Source: Streptomyces hoynatensis (GTDB lineage Bacteria > Actinomycetota > Actinomycetes > Streptomycetales > Streptomycetaceae). From it: a stretch of 64,000 bases of DNA. The DNA lies in assembly GCF_003626535.1 (NCBI RefSeq), contig NZ_RBAL01000005.1:332466-396465 (forward strand), in the 5' to 3' direction. The notes under the pieces are model-generated. The model saw only the letters and a list, made by a program, of their open reading frames with translations, had not been told where the DNA came from and searched no databases. Below are positions 35,676 to 44,509 of the stretch, piece by piece. A program made the position numbers and the translations under genes. The first letter of the stretch is position 1, and each line of letters opens with the position of its first letter.

Positions 35676-36716
35676 CTAGCCGAACCAGCCGCCCCCGCCG
35701 CTGCCGGCGCGCTCGGCGCGCTCCAGCGCGCGCCTCGCCTCCTCGCGCCAGAGCTGGACGTCCGGCGGCGGCGCGGGCAGGGCGGGCCGCGCCTCGGCGC
35801 GCGCCGGGGTGAGCTCCTGTCCCACCGGGACGGGTGGCGCCGGGGGCGCGGCGGGGAGCGCGGGCGCTGCCGGGGGAGCGGGCGTCGCCAGGGGCGCGGG
35901 GGCCGCCGGAGGCACGAGGTGCGCCGGGGGCGCGGCGGGCACGGGCGGCGCGGCAGGCACGGGCGGCGCGGCGGGCGCCGGGGGCGCCGGGGGTACGGAA
36001 GGCAGCGCGGGCGCCGCCGGAGGCCGGTTCTGCTCCTGGGCACGCCGGGCCTGCTGCTCGCGCGCCGCGCCGAAGAAGTCGCCGCCCTTGCGCCGGTAGT
36101 CGTCGGTGCCCCAGTCCCGCGGGGTGCCGCGCGGCGCCTTCACCATCTGCGGTATGTGCTTGGCGCAGTGGATGTACGCCTCCTCGACGTCGATCCGCAC
36201 CCAGAGCTCGAACCGGCGGCCCGAGGGGGTCTCCTCGGGCAGGCCCGGGTACTGCGCGCGCAGCTCGGCGTCGCTCACGATGCGGGCGCGGCCGTTGACG
36301 TGCAGGCCGATGCGGGCCCGCTCGAAGTCGAGCAGGAGCAGGCCGGCGTGCGGGTTCTCCGAGATGTTGCCGAGGGAGGCGTGCACGCCGTTGCCGCGGT
36401 ACTCCGGGTAGGCCAGCACCCGCGGATCGAGCACCTGGAGGAAGCCGGGCGGGCCGGCCCGGAAGCTGTTGTCGCACTCGCCGTGCCGATCGGACGTGGC
36501 CAGGAAGAACATCTCCTGGCGGCCCACGAACTCCCGCATGCGCTCGTTGAGATGGTCGAGCACCTGCTGCTCGTAGAAACGCTCGGCTCGCTGCTCGGTG
36601 CCCAGGCTCCGCTGGAGGGCGTGCTCCCCGTCGCTGCCGGGGAGGTGCCGGCGCCCGTCCGGCGAAGGCGCGTAGGGCCCGTCGAGTGTCCCGTCTGTTC
36701 CAGGCATTCCTGTCAT
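35676..36716 (-). CDS. Pyridoxamine-5'-phosphate-oxidase-family protein with Pro/Ala-rich tail
   Basis: A 346-residue protein. Residues 45-200 form a split-barrel flavin-binding fold: MREFVGRQEMFFLATSDRHG, GNGVHASLGNISENPHAGLL, LHVNGRARIVSDAE, and EEAYIHCAKHIPQM. The family uses FMN or F420. Residues 225-310 are a low-complexity Pro/Ala linker with repeats of AAPPVP. It starts 16 bp downstream of the flavohemoprotein gene on the same strand, so the two are one operon and probably share a redox or nitric oxide role. Confidence 0.85.
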   Translation of the reverse strand: MTGMPGTDGTLDGPYAPSPDGRRHLPGSDGEHALQRSLGTEQRAERFYEQQVLDHLNERMREFVGRQEMFFLATSDRHGECDNSFRAGPPGFLQVLDPRVLAYPEYRGNGVHASLGNISENPHAGLLLLDFERARIGLHVNGRARIVSDAELRAQYPGLPEETPSGRRFELWVRIDVEEAYIHCAKHIPQMVKAPRGTPRDWGTDDYRRKGGDFFGAAREQQARRAQEQNRPPAAPALPSVPPAPPAPAAPPVPAAPPVPAAPPAHLVPPAAPAPLATPAPPAAPALPAAPPAPPVPVGQELTPARAEARPALPAPPPDVQLWREEARRALERAERAGSGGGGWFG

Positions 36717-36732
36717 ACCGTTACTTCACTTC

Positions 36733-37935
36733 TTACTTTCCCGAGGCGACCAGCGTTCCCATGAAGTCGTGACGAATCCGCTCGGGCGGGATGCCGGCGG
36801 ACACCAGGGCGTCCACGCTCTTGCGGATCATCTGTGGCGGCCCGGACAGGTAGCCCTCGCACTCCCGCCAGGGTCCGTAGTGCCGGACCGCCTCCGGCAG
36901 CAGCCCCGGCTCGCCGAGCGTCGCGCGCTCCGCGACGACCGGGCGCACCGAGAGCCAGGGCAGGCGCCGTTCCAGGTCGAGGAAGGAGTCCAGGTCGTAC
37001 AGCTCGGCGTCGCGGTTGGCGCCGAAGAACACCTCGACGGGCCGCCGCCCGCCGTGCTGGGCGACGTCCTCCACCAGCGCCTTGATCGGCGCGATGCCGG
37101 TGCTGCCGCCGACGCACACCAGGCCGCGGGCCGAGGAGTGGTCCACGGTCATCGAGCCGTTCGGCGGGCCGATCCTGACGACGTCGCCCGGCCGCGCGTG
37201 GTGCACCAGGGCGCGGGAGACCCAGCCGGCGGGGATCGCCTTGACGTGGAAGGCGAGCAGGCCGTCGGGGCGCGGCGAGCAGGCGAAGGAGTAGTTGCGC
37301 CACACGCGGGGCCACCAGGGCGTCTCGACGCTCGCGTACTGACCGGCCCGGAACGGGTAGGGCTGGTCGGTGCGCAGGGTGATCACCGCGACGTCGTTGG
37401 TGCGGCGCTCGTGCTTGACGATCTCGGCGTTCCACCAGGGCGGGGAGCGGAGTTCGTCGTCGGCCGCCGCGTCGATCATCGTCTGCGAGATCGCGGTGTA
37501 CGCGCGCACCCAGGCGCCCTCGGTCTCGGGCCCCCAGGCGCGGATGGCGTACCGTTCGAGCGCGGACATGAGGGCCTCGCCCAGGGCGGGGTAGTGCTCG
37601 GGCCTGGTGCCGTATTTCCGGTGCCCGCGGCCGAGGTTGGACAGATACTCGGTCAGCGCCAGGGTGTCGTCGATGTGCTCGGCGGCCACCAGCAATGCCC
37701 CGAACAGCCGGTCGCGCTGGGAGTCCATCGCGGCCGGAAACATGTCGCGCAGCCCGGGATTGTTCAGAAACAGCAGGGCGTAGAAGTAGGACGTCACCTG
37801 GTCCGAGATCGGCTCGATCTCCGCCAGCGTGCTTCTGATCAGCAACGCGTCCCGCGAAGGCTGCCCCCTCCCGGGTCCGGTTCCATTCCCGTCTCCCCTG
37901 GTGGTGGCGCCGTCACCGGCCGATATCGCGGTCAT
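36733..37935 (-). CDS. Flavohemoprotein-like globin reductase
   Basis: A 400-residue protein. The N-terminal globin domain (about residues 25-150) has FYALLFLNNPGLRDMFP and the proximal-His region NLGRGHRKYGTRPEHYPAL. The FAD domain has RAGQYASVETPWWPRVWRNY and the NAD domain has CVGGSTGIAPIKALVEDV. The domain order is that of NO dioxygenase/ferric reductase flavohemoglobins, although the sequence belongs to the streptomycete variant with a long N-terminal tail. Likely role: converting NO to nitrate with O2 and NADH. ATG 37935 is used. It heads a two-gene operon with the PPOX-family gene. Confidence 0.9.
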   Translation of the reverse strand: MTAISAGDGATTRGDGNGTGPGRGQPSRDALLIRSTLAEIEPISDQVTSYFYALLFLNNPGLRDMFPAAMDSQRDRLFGALLVAAEHIDDTLALTEYLSNLGRGHRKYGTRPEHYPALGEALMSALERYAIRAWGPETEGAWVRAYTAISQTMIDAAADDELRSPPWWNAEIVKHERRTNDVAVITLRTDQPYPFRAGQYASVETPWWPRVWRNYSFACSPRPDGLLAFHVKAIPAGWVSRALVHHARPGDVVRIGPPNGSMTVDHSSARGLVCVGGSTGIAPIKALVEDVAQHGGRRPVEVFFGANRDAELYDLDSFLDLERRLPWLSVRPVVAERATLGEPGLLPEAVRHYGPWRECEGYLSGPPQMIRKSVDALVSAGIPPERIRHDFMGTLVASGK

Positions 37936-38168
37936 GACCTGCCTCGCCTCGATCAACTCCGGTGGCGCACCGTAGCCGCGCGCCCACCCGGAGCGGGTGG
38001 TTGACCGGAAACCCGGCCATCGAGCCCCCTGCACCGTCTAAACTGAGCGGCTTCCGCCGCCTGGTGCGCACCCGACCCTACCGTTATACGGACGAGACAC
38101 AAGCCCCGGCCGGGAACGAGAAGTTCACACGCTTTAGCCCAAATTTTCGCCGGATTCCCGGCCGTTCT

Positions 38169-38174
38169 TAGAAT
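38169..38174 (+). promoter_or_regulatory. -10 element of a probable leaderless acetyltransferase mRNA
   Basis: TAGAAT is followed by seven bases and then ATG 38182, the spacing of a leaderless transcript. The in-frame ATG at 38173 overlaps the hexamer and is therefore unlikely. Confidence 0.55.
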
Positions 38175-38181
38175 GGGCGTC

Positions 38182-38631
38182 ATGGAAATCGCCCTGCGTA
38201 AGGCCACTGTGGCAGACGTTCCCGAGATCGTGGCAATGCTGGCCGACGACGTGCTGGGGGCGACCCGCGAGAATCCGGCCGATCCGGCGCCATATCTGGC
38301 GGCTTTCGAACGCATCGCGGCCGATCCGAACCAGCACCTCCTGGTGGCCGAGCGGGACGGCAGGACGGTCGGCACGCTCCAGCTCGCGATCCTGCACGGG
38401 CTCTCCCGCAGGGGCGCCTCGCGGGCGCTGATCGAGGCGGTGCGGGTCCGCTCGGAGGAGCGCGGCGCCGGGATCGGCGGCCGGCTGATCCGGCTCGCCG
38501 TCGAGGAGGCGCGGCGGCAGGGGTGCGCGCTGGTGCAGCTGACCTCGGATGCGACGCGCAAGGACGCCCACCGCTTCTACGAGCGGCTCGGTTTCGCGGC
38601 GACGCACGTGGGCTTCAAGATGCAGCTGTAG
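38182..38631 (+). CDS. GNAT-family N-acetyltransferase
   Basis: A 149-residue acetyltransferase. It starts MEIALRKATVADVPEIVAML, the usual GNAT opening. The acetyl-CoA-binding motif A is VRVRSEERGAGIGGRLIRLA (R-x2-G-x-G variant) and motif B is DAHRFYERLGF. The acceptor is unknown. Start ATG 38182 is favoured by the promoter spacing. It is divergent from the flavohemoprotein operon. Confidence 0.9.
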   Translation: MEIALRKATVADVPEIVAMLADDVLGATRENPADPAPYLAAFERIAADPNQHLLVAERDGRTVGTLQLAILHGLSRRGASRALIEAVRVRSEERGAGIGGRLIRLAVEEARRQGCALVQLTSDATRKDAHRFYERLGFAATHVGFKMQL

Positions 38632-38726
38632 CCGGGCGCCCGGCCTGGGCTGCGCGCGCCGGGGCGTGCCCCGCCGATGCACGCCCCGGCGCCCGCGAGT
38701 GCCCGTCCGCCCGTGACGCACGCGGC

Positions 38727-38798
38727 GCGCGGTCCGCACGCGGCGCCTGTGACGTACGTGACGCGCGGTCCGTACGCGGCGCCTGTGACGTACGTGAC
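38727..38798. repeat. 36-bp tandem duplication
   Basis: Two adjacent copies of a 36-bp unit (38727-38762 and 38763-38798) differ at one base. Each contains TGTGACGTACGTGAC with an ACGTACGT-like palindrome. It lies in the 279-bp gap between the acetyltransferase and the convergent beta-lactamase-like gene. Confidence 0.85.
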
Positions 38799-38910
38799 GC
38801 ACGTGGGCGAACGGTCCGCCCATGCGGCACAGGCCGCCCGCGGCTGACGGGCCGCCCGCGGGAGGCGCACGCCGGAGCGCGCGCCTCGGTGGCCCGGGCG
38901 CCGTGGCGGC

Positions 38911-40326
38911 TCAGCGCCAGCCCTCCGGGTCGGCCCCGCCCGGCAGGGGCGCGGCCGGATCGTAGGGCTCCCTGGTGAAGACGTAGGTGCCCAGGTCCAG
39001 GTGCGTCACCCGGCCCTCGCCTGCCGTCACCGCGCGCAGCGCCTCCCCGGCGAAGTAGCCGTCGAGGCCGCGCCAGCCGCCCGCCGCGCACGGCAGGAAC
39101 CGGGAGGCGCGGACGCCGGCGCCCGCGGCGGGAGTGAGCGTCAGCATGCGCCCGGCGTGCACGCGCAGCAGGTAGGGGACCGTCCCCCAGTACCAGGCTC
39201 CGGCCAGTGCGAGCAGCGCCGGATCGGCGTCGTCGGCGGGCATCGGCCGCCAGGGCTCGGGCGGCGCCGGCTCGTGCGCGGCCACCAGCTCCAGCAGTTC
39301 GGCCGCGGGCACGCCGCCGAGGCCGCTGGTGGCGTTGGCGAGGGCGACGGCGGCGAGCCGGTCGGCCCCGCTGGTCCACAGGTTGGCGACGAAGCCGGGC
39401 ATGGAGCCGCCGTGCCCGGCGAGCACCCGGCCGTCCGGCCGGCGGGCCAGCTGGACGCCGAGGCCGTAGGACGAGTCCCAGGCGCCGGCCTCGGGCGGGG
39501 CGGCGGGCCGGCGCATCTCCGCGCGGGTGGCCGCGCCGAGGATCGCCTCGTGCGCCCCGGAGCGCGCCCCGGTCCCCGCCGCGTCGTCCGCGTCCGCGAG
39601 GAAGGCGGCGAACAGGGCCAGGTCGGCCGCCGTCGACCAGAGCTGGCCGGCCGGGGCCATCCGGCCGGTGTCCACGAGTGGCTCGCGCTGCCGGACGTCC
39701 GCATAGGGGTGCACCGCCCAGCCCTCGGCGTGCGGGGCGGCCGGGAGCGCGGTGGTGCGCCGCATGCCGAGCGGTTCGAGCACCTCGCGCCGCAGCACCG
39801 TGAACCACGGCTCCCCGCGCAGCCGTTCCACCAGCGCGCCGAGCAGGGCGTACCCGGGGTTGGAGTAGTGGTAGCGCCGCCCCGGGTGGTGCTTTTGCGG
39901 CTGCTCGCCGAAGATGTCCGGCAGTTCGGGGCGCAGTTCGCCAGGCGTGCGCTCCCACCACGGCCCGCGCGCCTCGGCGGCCAGGCCCCCGGTGTGGGAG
40001 AGCAGCTGGAAGAGGGTGGCCTCGCCGCCGTGCGGGACGTCGAGGTGGGCGCCGAGCGGATCGGCGAGATCCACGCGCCCCTCGTCCCGCAGCCGCATGA
40101 CGAGGACCGCGGTCATTGTCTTGGTGAGCGAGCCGATGCGGTACTGCACCTCCTCGGGGCGCGCGCCCGCCGGGAGTTCGCCGCGCCCCCCGCTCCAGAC
40201 CACGCGCCCCTCGCGCGCCACGGCGGCCACTGCCGAAGGCACGCGCCCCTCGGACTGCGCGAGCGCCAGCCGGTGGTCGAGGGCGCGGCGCGTGGCGGGC
40301 AGCAGCTCTGCGTTGGATTCCGTCAT
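38911..40326 (-). CDS. Beta-lactamase-fold serine hydrolase (class C/DD-peptidase-like)
   Basis: A 471-residue protein. The S-x-x-K motif is GSLTKTMTAVL (about residue 70), the Y-x-N motif is YHYSNPGYALLG (about 160), and the third motif is HGGS in LAGHGGSMPGFV (about 320). A C-terminal lipocalin-like domain follows. No signal peptide is present, so it is probably cytoplasmic and acts as an esterase or D-aminopeptidase rather than in antibiotic resistance. ATG 40326 is used; an in-frame GTG nine bases upstream is possible. Confidence 0.88.
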   Translation of the reverse strand: MTESNAELLPATRRALDHRLALAQSEGRVPSAVAAVAREGRVVWSGGRGELPAGARPEEVQYRIGSLTKTMTAVLVMRLRDEGRVDLADPLGAHLDVPHGGEATLFQLLSHTGGLAAEARGPWWERTPGELRPELPDIFGEQPQKHHPGRRYHYSNPGYALLGALVERLRGEPWFTVLRREVLEPLGMRRTTALPAAPHAEGWAVHPYADVRQREPLVDTGRMAPAGQLWSTAADLALFAAFLADADDAAGTGARSGAHEAILGAATRAEMRRPAAPPEAGAWDSSYGLGVQLARRPDGRVLAGHGGSMPGFVANLWTSGADRLAAVALANATSGLGGVPAAELLELVAAHEPAPPEPWRPMPADDADPALLALAGAWYWGTVPYLLRVHAGRMLTLTPAAGAGVRASRFLPCAAGGWRGLDGYFAGEALRAVTAGEGRVTHLDLGTYVFTREPYDPAAPLPGGADPEGWR

Positions 40327-40508
40327 GGCGGCCACCCTTACCCCCCGCCCGCCCCCGGCGCCAGGTCACTGCCGCGGGTCCCGCCGGGTGTCCCCTGGTC
40401 GCCGCGCGGGCCACCGCGGCGCCCCGGGGCGGCTACTCGGATGCGAGTACCTGCGGATACTCCCCGGGGGAGACGCCGCCGGCCGCCCCGCACGGGAGCG
40501 TGGAGGGC

Positions 40509-41201
40509 ATGAGACAGCTCTCCCGCCCCGCCCGCCGGGGCTTCCTGATCGCGCACCTCGTCGTGTCCGTCGGCTGGCTCGGACTGACCCTGTGCCTGCT
40601 CGCGCTCGCCGTCACCGGGGCCACCACGGGCTCGCCGGCGGCGGCCGAGGCCGCCTACCGCTCGATGAAGGTCTTCGGCGACTGGCTGCTGCCCCCGCTC
40701 GCCCTGCTCACCCTGGTGACGGGGCTGGTCTGCTCCCTCGGCACCCCCTGGGGCCTGGCCCGCCACCGCTGGGTCTACGCCAAGTTCTGGCTGACCCTCG
40801 CCGCGGCCACCGCCTCCGTCCTCGCGCTGCGCCCCACCATCGACGGCGCGGCCTCCGCCGCGGCCGGCGGGCGGGAGGTGCCGGAGCCCGTCGACCTGAT
40901 CGTGCCGCCGAGCGTGGCGCTCGCCCTGTACGTCTTCCTCACCGCGATATCCGTGCTGAAGCCCTGGGGCCTCACCCGGCGCGGGCGGCGCGAACGGGAG
41001 CGGGCCAGGGCGTCCCGCACCGCGAAATCCACTCGCGGAGCGGGCCGCGCTTCCGTCAGGCTGGGCGGGTGGCGCCCCCGACGCCCGACCTCGGCGCGCT
41101 CCCCGTGCGCCGCCTCGGCCCCGAAGACCTCACGGCCTGCCTCGACCTCGCGGACGACCGCGGCTGGGGCCGCGAGGAGCACAAGTGGCGGCTGCTGCTG
41201 A
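40509..41201 (+). CDS. DUF2269-family membrane protein
   Basis: A 230-residue protein with four membrane segments: RRGFLIAHLVVSVGWLGLTL, LLPPLALLTLVTGLVCSL, KFWLTLAAATASVLALRP and LALYVFLTAISVLKPWGL. This is the DUF2269 pattern. The expected family end is near LKPWGLTRRGRR; here the frame runs on for another ~55 Arg/Ser/Ala-rich residues, overlapping the next gene by 133 bp. That extension may be a former frameshift or stop loss. Function unknown. Confidence 0.72.
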   Translation: MRQLSRPARRGFLIAHLVVSVGWLGLTLCLLALAVTGATTGSPAAAEAAYRSMKVFGDWLLPPLALLTLVTGLVCSLGTPWGLARHRWVYAKFWLTLAAATASVLALRPTIDGAASAAAGGREVPEPVDLIVPPSVALALYVFLTAISVLKPWGLTRRGRRERERARASRTAKSTRGAGRASVRLGGWRPRRPTSARSPCAASAPKTSRPASTSRTTAAGAARSTSGGCC

Positions 41202-41956
41202 GTGCGGGCCAGGGCTACGGGGTGGCCGCCCCGCCCGGCGACCCGCACGGGGGGCTCATCGCCACCGTCGTCGCCACCCCCTACGGGGCGGACTACCGCT
41301 GTCTCAGCATGGTCCTCGTCGCCCGCCGCCACGGGCGCCGCGGGCTCGGCCGCCGCCTGATGCGGCACGTGCTCGCCGAGTGCGGGACCGCCGCCGCCTT
41401 CCTCACCGCCACCGAACTCGGCAGGCCGCTCTACGAGGAGCTGGGCTTCAAGCCGGTGGGGGCCCTCACCACCCTGCGCGGCGCGTTCACCGGCGCGCAG
41501 CCGCCCGGCGCGCTCCCGGCCGGCGCCGTCGTACGCCCGGCGACCGCGGCCGACCTGCCCGACATCCTCGCCTACGACCTGCCGATCTTCGGCGCCGACC
41601 GGACGGGCCTGCTGGCCCGGCTGCCCTCCTTCGCCGCGCAGTTGCTCGTGGCGCGGGCGGCCGACGGGAGCCTGACCGGCTTCGCCGCCTCCTGGCCCAA
41701 CCCGACCTCGACCGTCGTCGGGCCCCTGCTCGCCGAGGACGAGCCGACCGCCAGGCAGCTGCTCGCGGCCCTCGCCCGGCAGGCCCCGCCGCCGCTGCGG
41801 TTCGACGCCGACGACCGGCACCCGGGCCTTGCCGCCTGGCTGCGCGCCAACGGGCTCGGCGACAGCAGCCGCTGCACGCTCATGGTGCTGGGCGCCCCCG
41901 ACATCCCCGGCGACGTCTCCCGGAGGTTCGCGCCCTATTCGGTCGCCCTGGGCTGA
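41069..41956 (+). CDS. Two-domain GNAT acetyltransferase
   Basis: A 295-residue protein. Residues 10-130 form a GNAT domain (LVARRHGRRGLGRRLMRHVL, then LTATELGRPLYEELGFKPV). Residues 150-290 match the Acetyltransf_18 type (VRPATAADLPDILAYDLPIF, ADRTGLLARLP). The acceptor is unknown. GTG 41069 begins the natural opening VAPPTPDLGALPVRRLGPED and lies inside the end of the preceding DUF2269 frame. Confidence 0.85.
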   Translation: MAPPTPDLGALPVRRLGPEDLTACLDLADDRGWGREEHKWRLLLSAGQGYGVAAPPGDPHGGLIATVVATPYGADYRCLSMVLVARRHGRRGLGRRLMRHVLAECGTAAAFLTATELGRPLYEELGFKPVGALTTLRGAFTGAQPPGALPAGAVVRPATAADLPDILAYDLPIFGADRTGLLARLPSFAAQLLVARAADGSLTGFAASWPNPTSTVVGPLLAEDEPTARQLLAALARQAPPPLRFDADDRHPGLAAWLRANGLGDSSRCTLMVLGAPDIPGDVSRRFAPYSVALG

Positions 41957-41995
41957 GCCCCCGCGGGCGCCGGCCGCGCCCCCGGCGCGGCCTCC

Positions 41996-42472
41996 TCACC
42001 ACACCGGCCGCAGCGGCGGCAGGTCCTCGCCACCCAACTCCCGCACCAGACGGGCGAGTTCCCGGCGCAGCGATCCCAGGTCCGTGCCCGGCAGCCGGCC
42101 GGCCAGCTCGGCCTCCAGGGCGTGCAGCGTCCGGCCCGCCACCTGGAGGTGGGCGTGCGCGGCCTCGGTGAGCACCACCAGCTTGCGCCTGCCGCCCTCG
42201 GGATGCGCCTGGCGGCGCACGTAGCCGCGCCGTTCGAGGTCGTCCACCAACTGCCCCGCCGCCTGCTTGGTGACCCCGAGCCGCCCCGCCAGCTCGGTGG
42301 CCGTGGCCCCGCCGGGCCACAGCGCCTGGAAGGCCAGGCCGTGCACGGGGCGCAGGTCGCCGTACCCGTGCTCGGCGACCCGGGCGGTGAACTCGGCGAC
42401 CAGCAGCTGGAATCCCATGCCGAGCAGGTAGGTCAGCTCCGCTCGCGCCAGCGGGTCCTCTTCGTGGGGCAT
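41996..42472 (-). CDS. MarR-family transcriptional regulator
   Basis: A 158-residue winged-helix regulator. The HTH is GATATELAGRLGVTKQAAGQ and the wing is RRQAHPEGGRRKLVVLT, both typical of MarR proteins. ATG 42472 is the likely start. It is divergent from the cupin gene with 85 bp between them, where an inverted repeat of TGCTTTAC/GTAAAGCA lies. The pair probably forms a ligand-responsive unit. Confidence 0.92.
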   Translation of the reverse strand: MPHEEDPLARAELTYLLGMGFQLLVAEFTARVAEHGYGDLRPVHGLAFQALWPGGATATELAGRLGVTKQAAGQLVDDLERRGYVRRQAHPEGGRRKLVVLTEAAHAHLQVAGRTLHALEAELAGRLPGTDLGSLRRELARLVRELGGEDLPPLRPVW

Positions 42473-42501
42473 CCGCCCATGGTGACATACGCGAGTCAAC
42501 G

Positions 42502-42534
42502 TGCTTTACTCGTCCGCGAAGAGCATGTAAAGCA
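42502..42534. promoter_or_regulatory. Inverted repeat in the MarR-cupin divergent region
   Basis: TGCTTTAC (42502-42509) and GTAAAGCA (42527-42534) are perfect 8-base arms 17 bases apart. They lie between the two divergent start codons, where an operator is expected. Confidence 0.55.
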
Positions 42535-42557
42535 ACTTGACACATGGAGGAAGCGCG

Positions 42558-42932
42558 ATGCGCGTGAACACCCCAGGCGAGGCCGACGTCTTCACCACCG
42601 CCACCGGCGCGATGACCAGCCTGGCCACCCCGAGCCGCGGCACCTCCGAGGTCAGTGCGTGGACCGTGCACATGCCCGCGCACAGCCGCGGCCCGCTGCA
42701 CTCGGTGGACCGCGAGCAGGTCTGGCTGCCGCTGTCCGGCACGCTCACCATCGAGGTGGACGGGGAGGACCGCAGCGTGGCGCCCGGCCAGGCCGCGATC
42801 CTCCCCGCCGGCGAGCCGCGGCAGATACGCACCGGGGAGGAGGCGGCCGAGGTCGTGGTCTGCATGGCCAACCACTGCCTGGCCACGGTCACCGCCACCG
42901 GAGAGGTGCGGCAGGTGCCCTGGACGGAGTGA
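42558..42932 (+). CDS. Cupin-domain protein
   Basis: A 124-residue cupin. Motif 1 is HSRGPLHSVDREQVWLPLSG and motif 2 is PGQAAILPAGEPRQIRT, so the metal site is partly altered (His, Glu kept in motif 1; His replaced in motif 2). The ribosome site GGAGGAA precedes ATG 42558. The divergent MarR regulator suggests ligand-controlled expression. Function unknown. Confidence 0.85.
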   Translation: MRVNTPGEADVFTTATGAMTSLATPSRGTSEVSAWTVHMPAHSRGPLHSVDREQVWLPLSGTLTIEVDGEDRSVAPGQAAILPAGEPRQIRTGEEAAEVVVCMANHCLATVTATGEVRQVPWTE

Positions 42933-43171
42933 GCACCCCCCACGCGCGCCCCCGCGGTCCGCATCGGATACATTCGCGGATTTCGCTCGTGTCTTCACCG
43001 ACTCGCCCTCGTTAACCCGATTGGCGTAGGCCCACACAGGGTCTGCACACGCCGGCCGCACCCGTGGACCACCGGTGCCGGCCGCGAAGCCCGATCAGGG
43101 CGGAGCGAGAACGAAGTGAAGCGAACGACACGAGGAACGCCGGACACGGCGGAGAAGGGGGAGGATGCAGG

Positions 43172-43807
43172 ATGCGTGTCCACGAGACCGACCTGCTGGA
43201 ATCGCGGGGGCTGCGGGCCCGCGTGGCGGACCGGGTGCAGGCGCTCGACAGGGTGAAGGCCCTGGTACTGCTGCCGGACGGCACCCACGTGACGACCCGG
43301 ATGGTCGCGGACTACTTCGAGGTGGAGGTGAACGCGATCAGGGCCCTGATCCACGACCACAGGGAGGAGGTGGAGGCCAACGGCTACCGGGTCCTGACCG
43401 GAACCGAGCTGAGTTACTTCAAGCAACTCACCTGCATCCAGTCATCCACAGCCTCGCTCGCGCTCTTCTCCCGGCGCACCGTTCTCAACGTGGCGACGCT
43501 GCTGCGGGAGAGCAACGTCGCACGTCAGGTGCGTACCTACCTGCTCGACGCGGAGGAGGAGGGGCACCGCCCGACGGCCGCCGCCCCTGTGGACAACTTT
43601 ATCCACAGCCTCGCCGAGTGGATCGGCAGGCAGGTTGCCGAGGAGGTGGAGCGCGCCACCCGGGGCGTGGACGCGCGGGTGGTCGAGACCGTCCACAGCA
43701 CCGTGCGCGAGGTGATCGGCAAGACCGTGACGCCCCTGCTGAACATCTCGATCCAGGCCTCGGGCGAGTTGCTGCGGCGGGTCAACGCGCTGGAGCGGCA
43801 GGCGTAG
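43172..43807 (+). CDS. BRO/antirepressor-like putative DNA-binding protein
   Basis: A 211-residue protein. VTTRMVADYFEVEVNAIRAL and IHDHREEVEANGYRVLTGTE form a helix-turn-helix-like N-terminus. LALFSRRTVLNVATLLRESN and VARQVRTYLLDAEEE resemble the region shared by phage antirepressors and a group of Streptomyces proteins. The C-terminal half is amphipathic helix (coiled-coil-like). GGGGAGG lies about seven bases upstream of ATG 43172. A rearranged, damaged fragment of this gene recurs at 44310-44421. Its binding site and role are unknown; there are no phage genes nearby. Confidence 0.6.
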   Translation: MRVHETDLLESRGLRARVADRVQALDRVKALVLLPDGTHVTTRMVADYFEVEVNAIRALIHDHREEVEANGYRVLTGTELSYFKQLTCIQSSTASLALFSRRTVLNVATLLRESNVARQVRTYLLDAEEEGHRPTAAAPVDNFIHSLAEWIGRQVAEEVERATRGVDARVVETVHSTVREVIGKTVTPLLNISIQASGELLRRVNALERQA

Positions 43808-43890
43808 GGCGCGGACCGCGGGCGGGGCCGTCGTTCGTACGGCCGATTTGTTCAAGCGTGGCGTTCCCCGGCGTGCCTAGTCTGCGGAGC

Positions 43891-44286
43891 ATGACACCAC
43901 GACTCGACCTCATTGGGCTGATCACCGACGACATGGCGGCCTCGTTCGCGTTCTACCGGCGGCTCGGCCTCGACATCCCGGCCGGGGCGGAGAGCCAGCC
44001 GCACGTCGAGGCCGTGCTGCCGGGCGGGCTGCGCATCGCCTGGGACACCGCGGAGACCGTCCGGAGCTTCCACCCCGAATGGCACCCGGGGCAGGGAGGC
44101 CGGCGCATCGGCCTCGCCTTCCTCTGCGAGGGACCCGCCGAGGTCGACGAGTTGTACACGGAGCTCACGCAGGCCGGGTACGCGGGCGAGAAGGCGCCCT
44201 GGGACGCGTTCTGGGGGCAGCGCTACGCCATCGTCCTCGACCCCGACGGCAACGCGGTCGACCTCTTCGCCCCACTCGCCCCCTGA
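43891..44286 (+). CDS. VOC/glyoxalase-fold protein
   Basis: A 131-residue protein with paired beta-alpha-beta-beta-beta units: LIGLITDDMAASFAFYRRLG opens the first and the second ends YAIVLDPDGNAVDLFAPL. Such proteins are metal-dependent isomerases, dioxygenases or resistance binders. TAGTCT at 43878-43883 lies seven bases before ATG 43891, giving a probable leaderless mRNA. Substrate unknown. Confidence 0.88.
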   Translation: MTPRLDLIGLITDDMAASFAFYRRLGLDIPAGAESQPHVEAVLPGGLRIAWDTAETVRSFHPEWHPGQGGRRIGLAFLCEGPAEVDELYTELTQAGYAGEKAPWDAFWGQRYAIVLDPDGNAVDLFAPLAP

Positions 44287-44309
44287 CCGGCCGGCCCCCG
44301 GCCCCCTGG

Positions 44310-44421
44310 CCGGAACCGAGCCGAGTTGCTTCAGGCACCTCACCTGCATCCGGTCGTCCACAGCCTCGCTCGCGCTCTTCTCCCCGTGCTCAGGGGCCGT
44401 GGGCCACGACCACAGGGAGGG
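44310..44421 (+). pseudogene. Rearranged fragment of the antirepressor-like gene
   Basis: 44310-44384 is 69/75 identical to 43398-43472 inside the antirepressor-like gene (six substitutions, no gaps). It is followed by CCACGACCACAGGGAGG (44404-44420), identical to 43351-43367, which in the intact gene lies before, not after, that segment. So two parts of the gene recur in swapped order, in a non-coding gap after the VOC gene. Confidence 0.85.
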
Positions 44422-44509
44422 CGAGTGAAACTTCGTTCGGCTCCGGTCCGGCCCCGTCCCATCCGGTCGGTGCGGCCCGGTCCGGCCCGGTCCCCGGCGT
44501 CCTCGGCGC

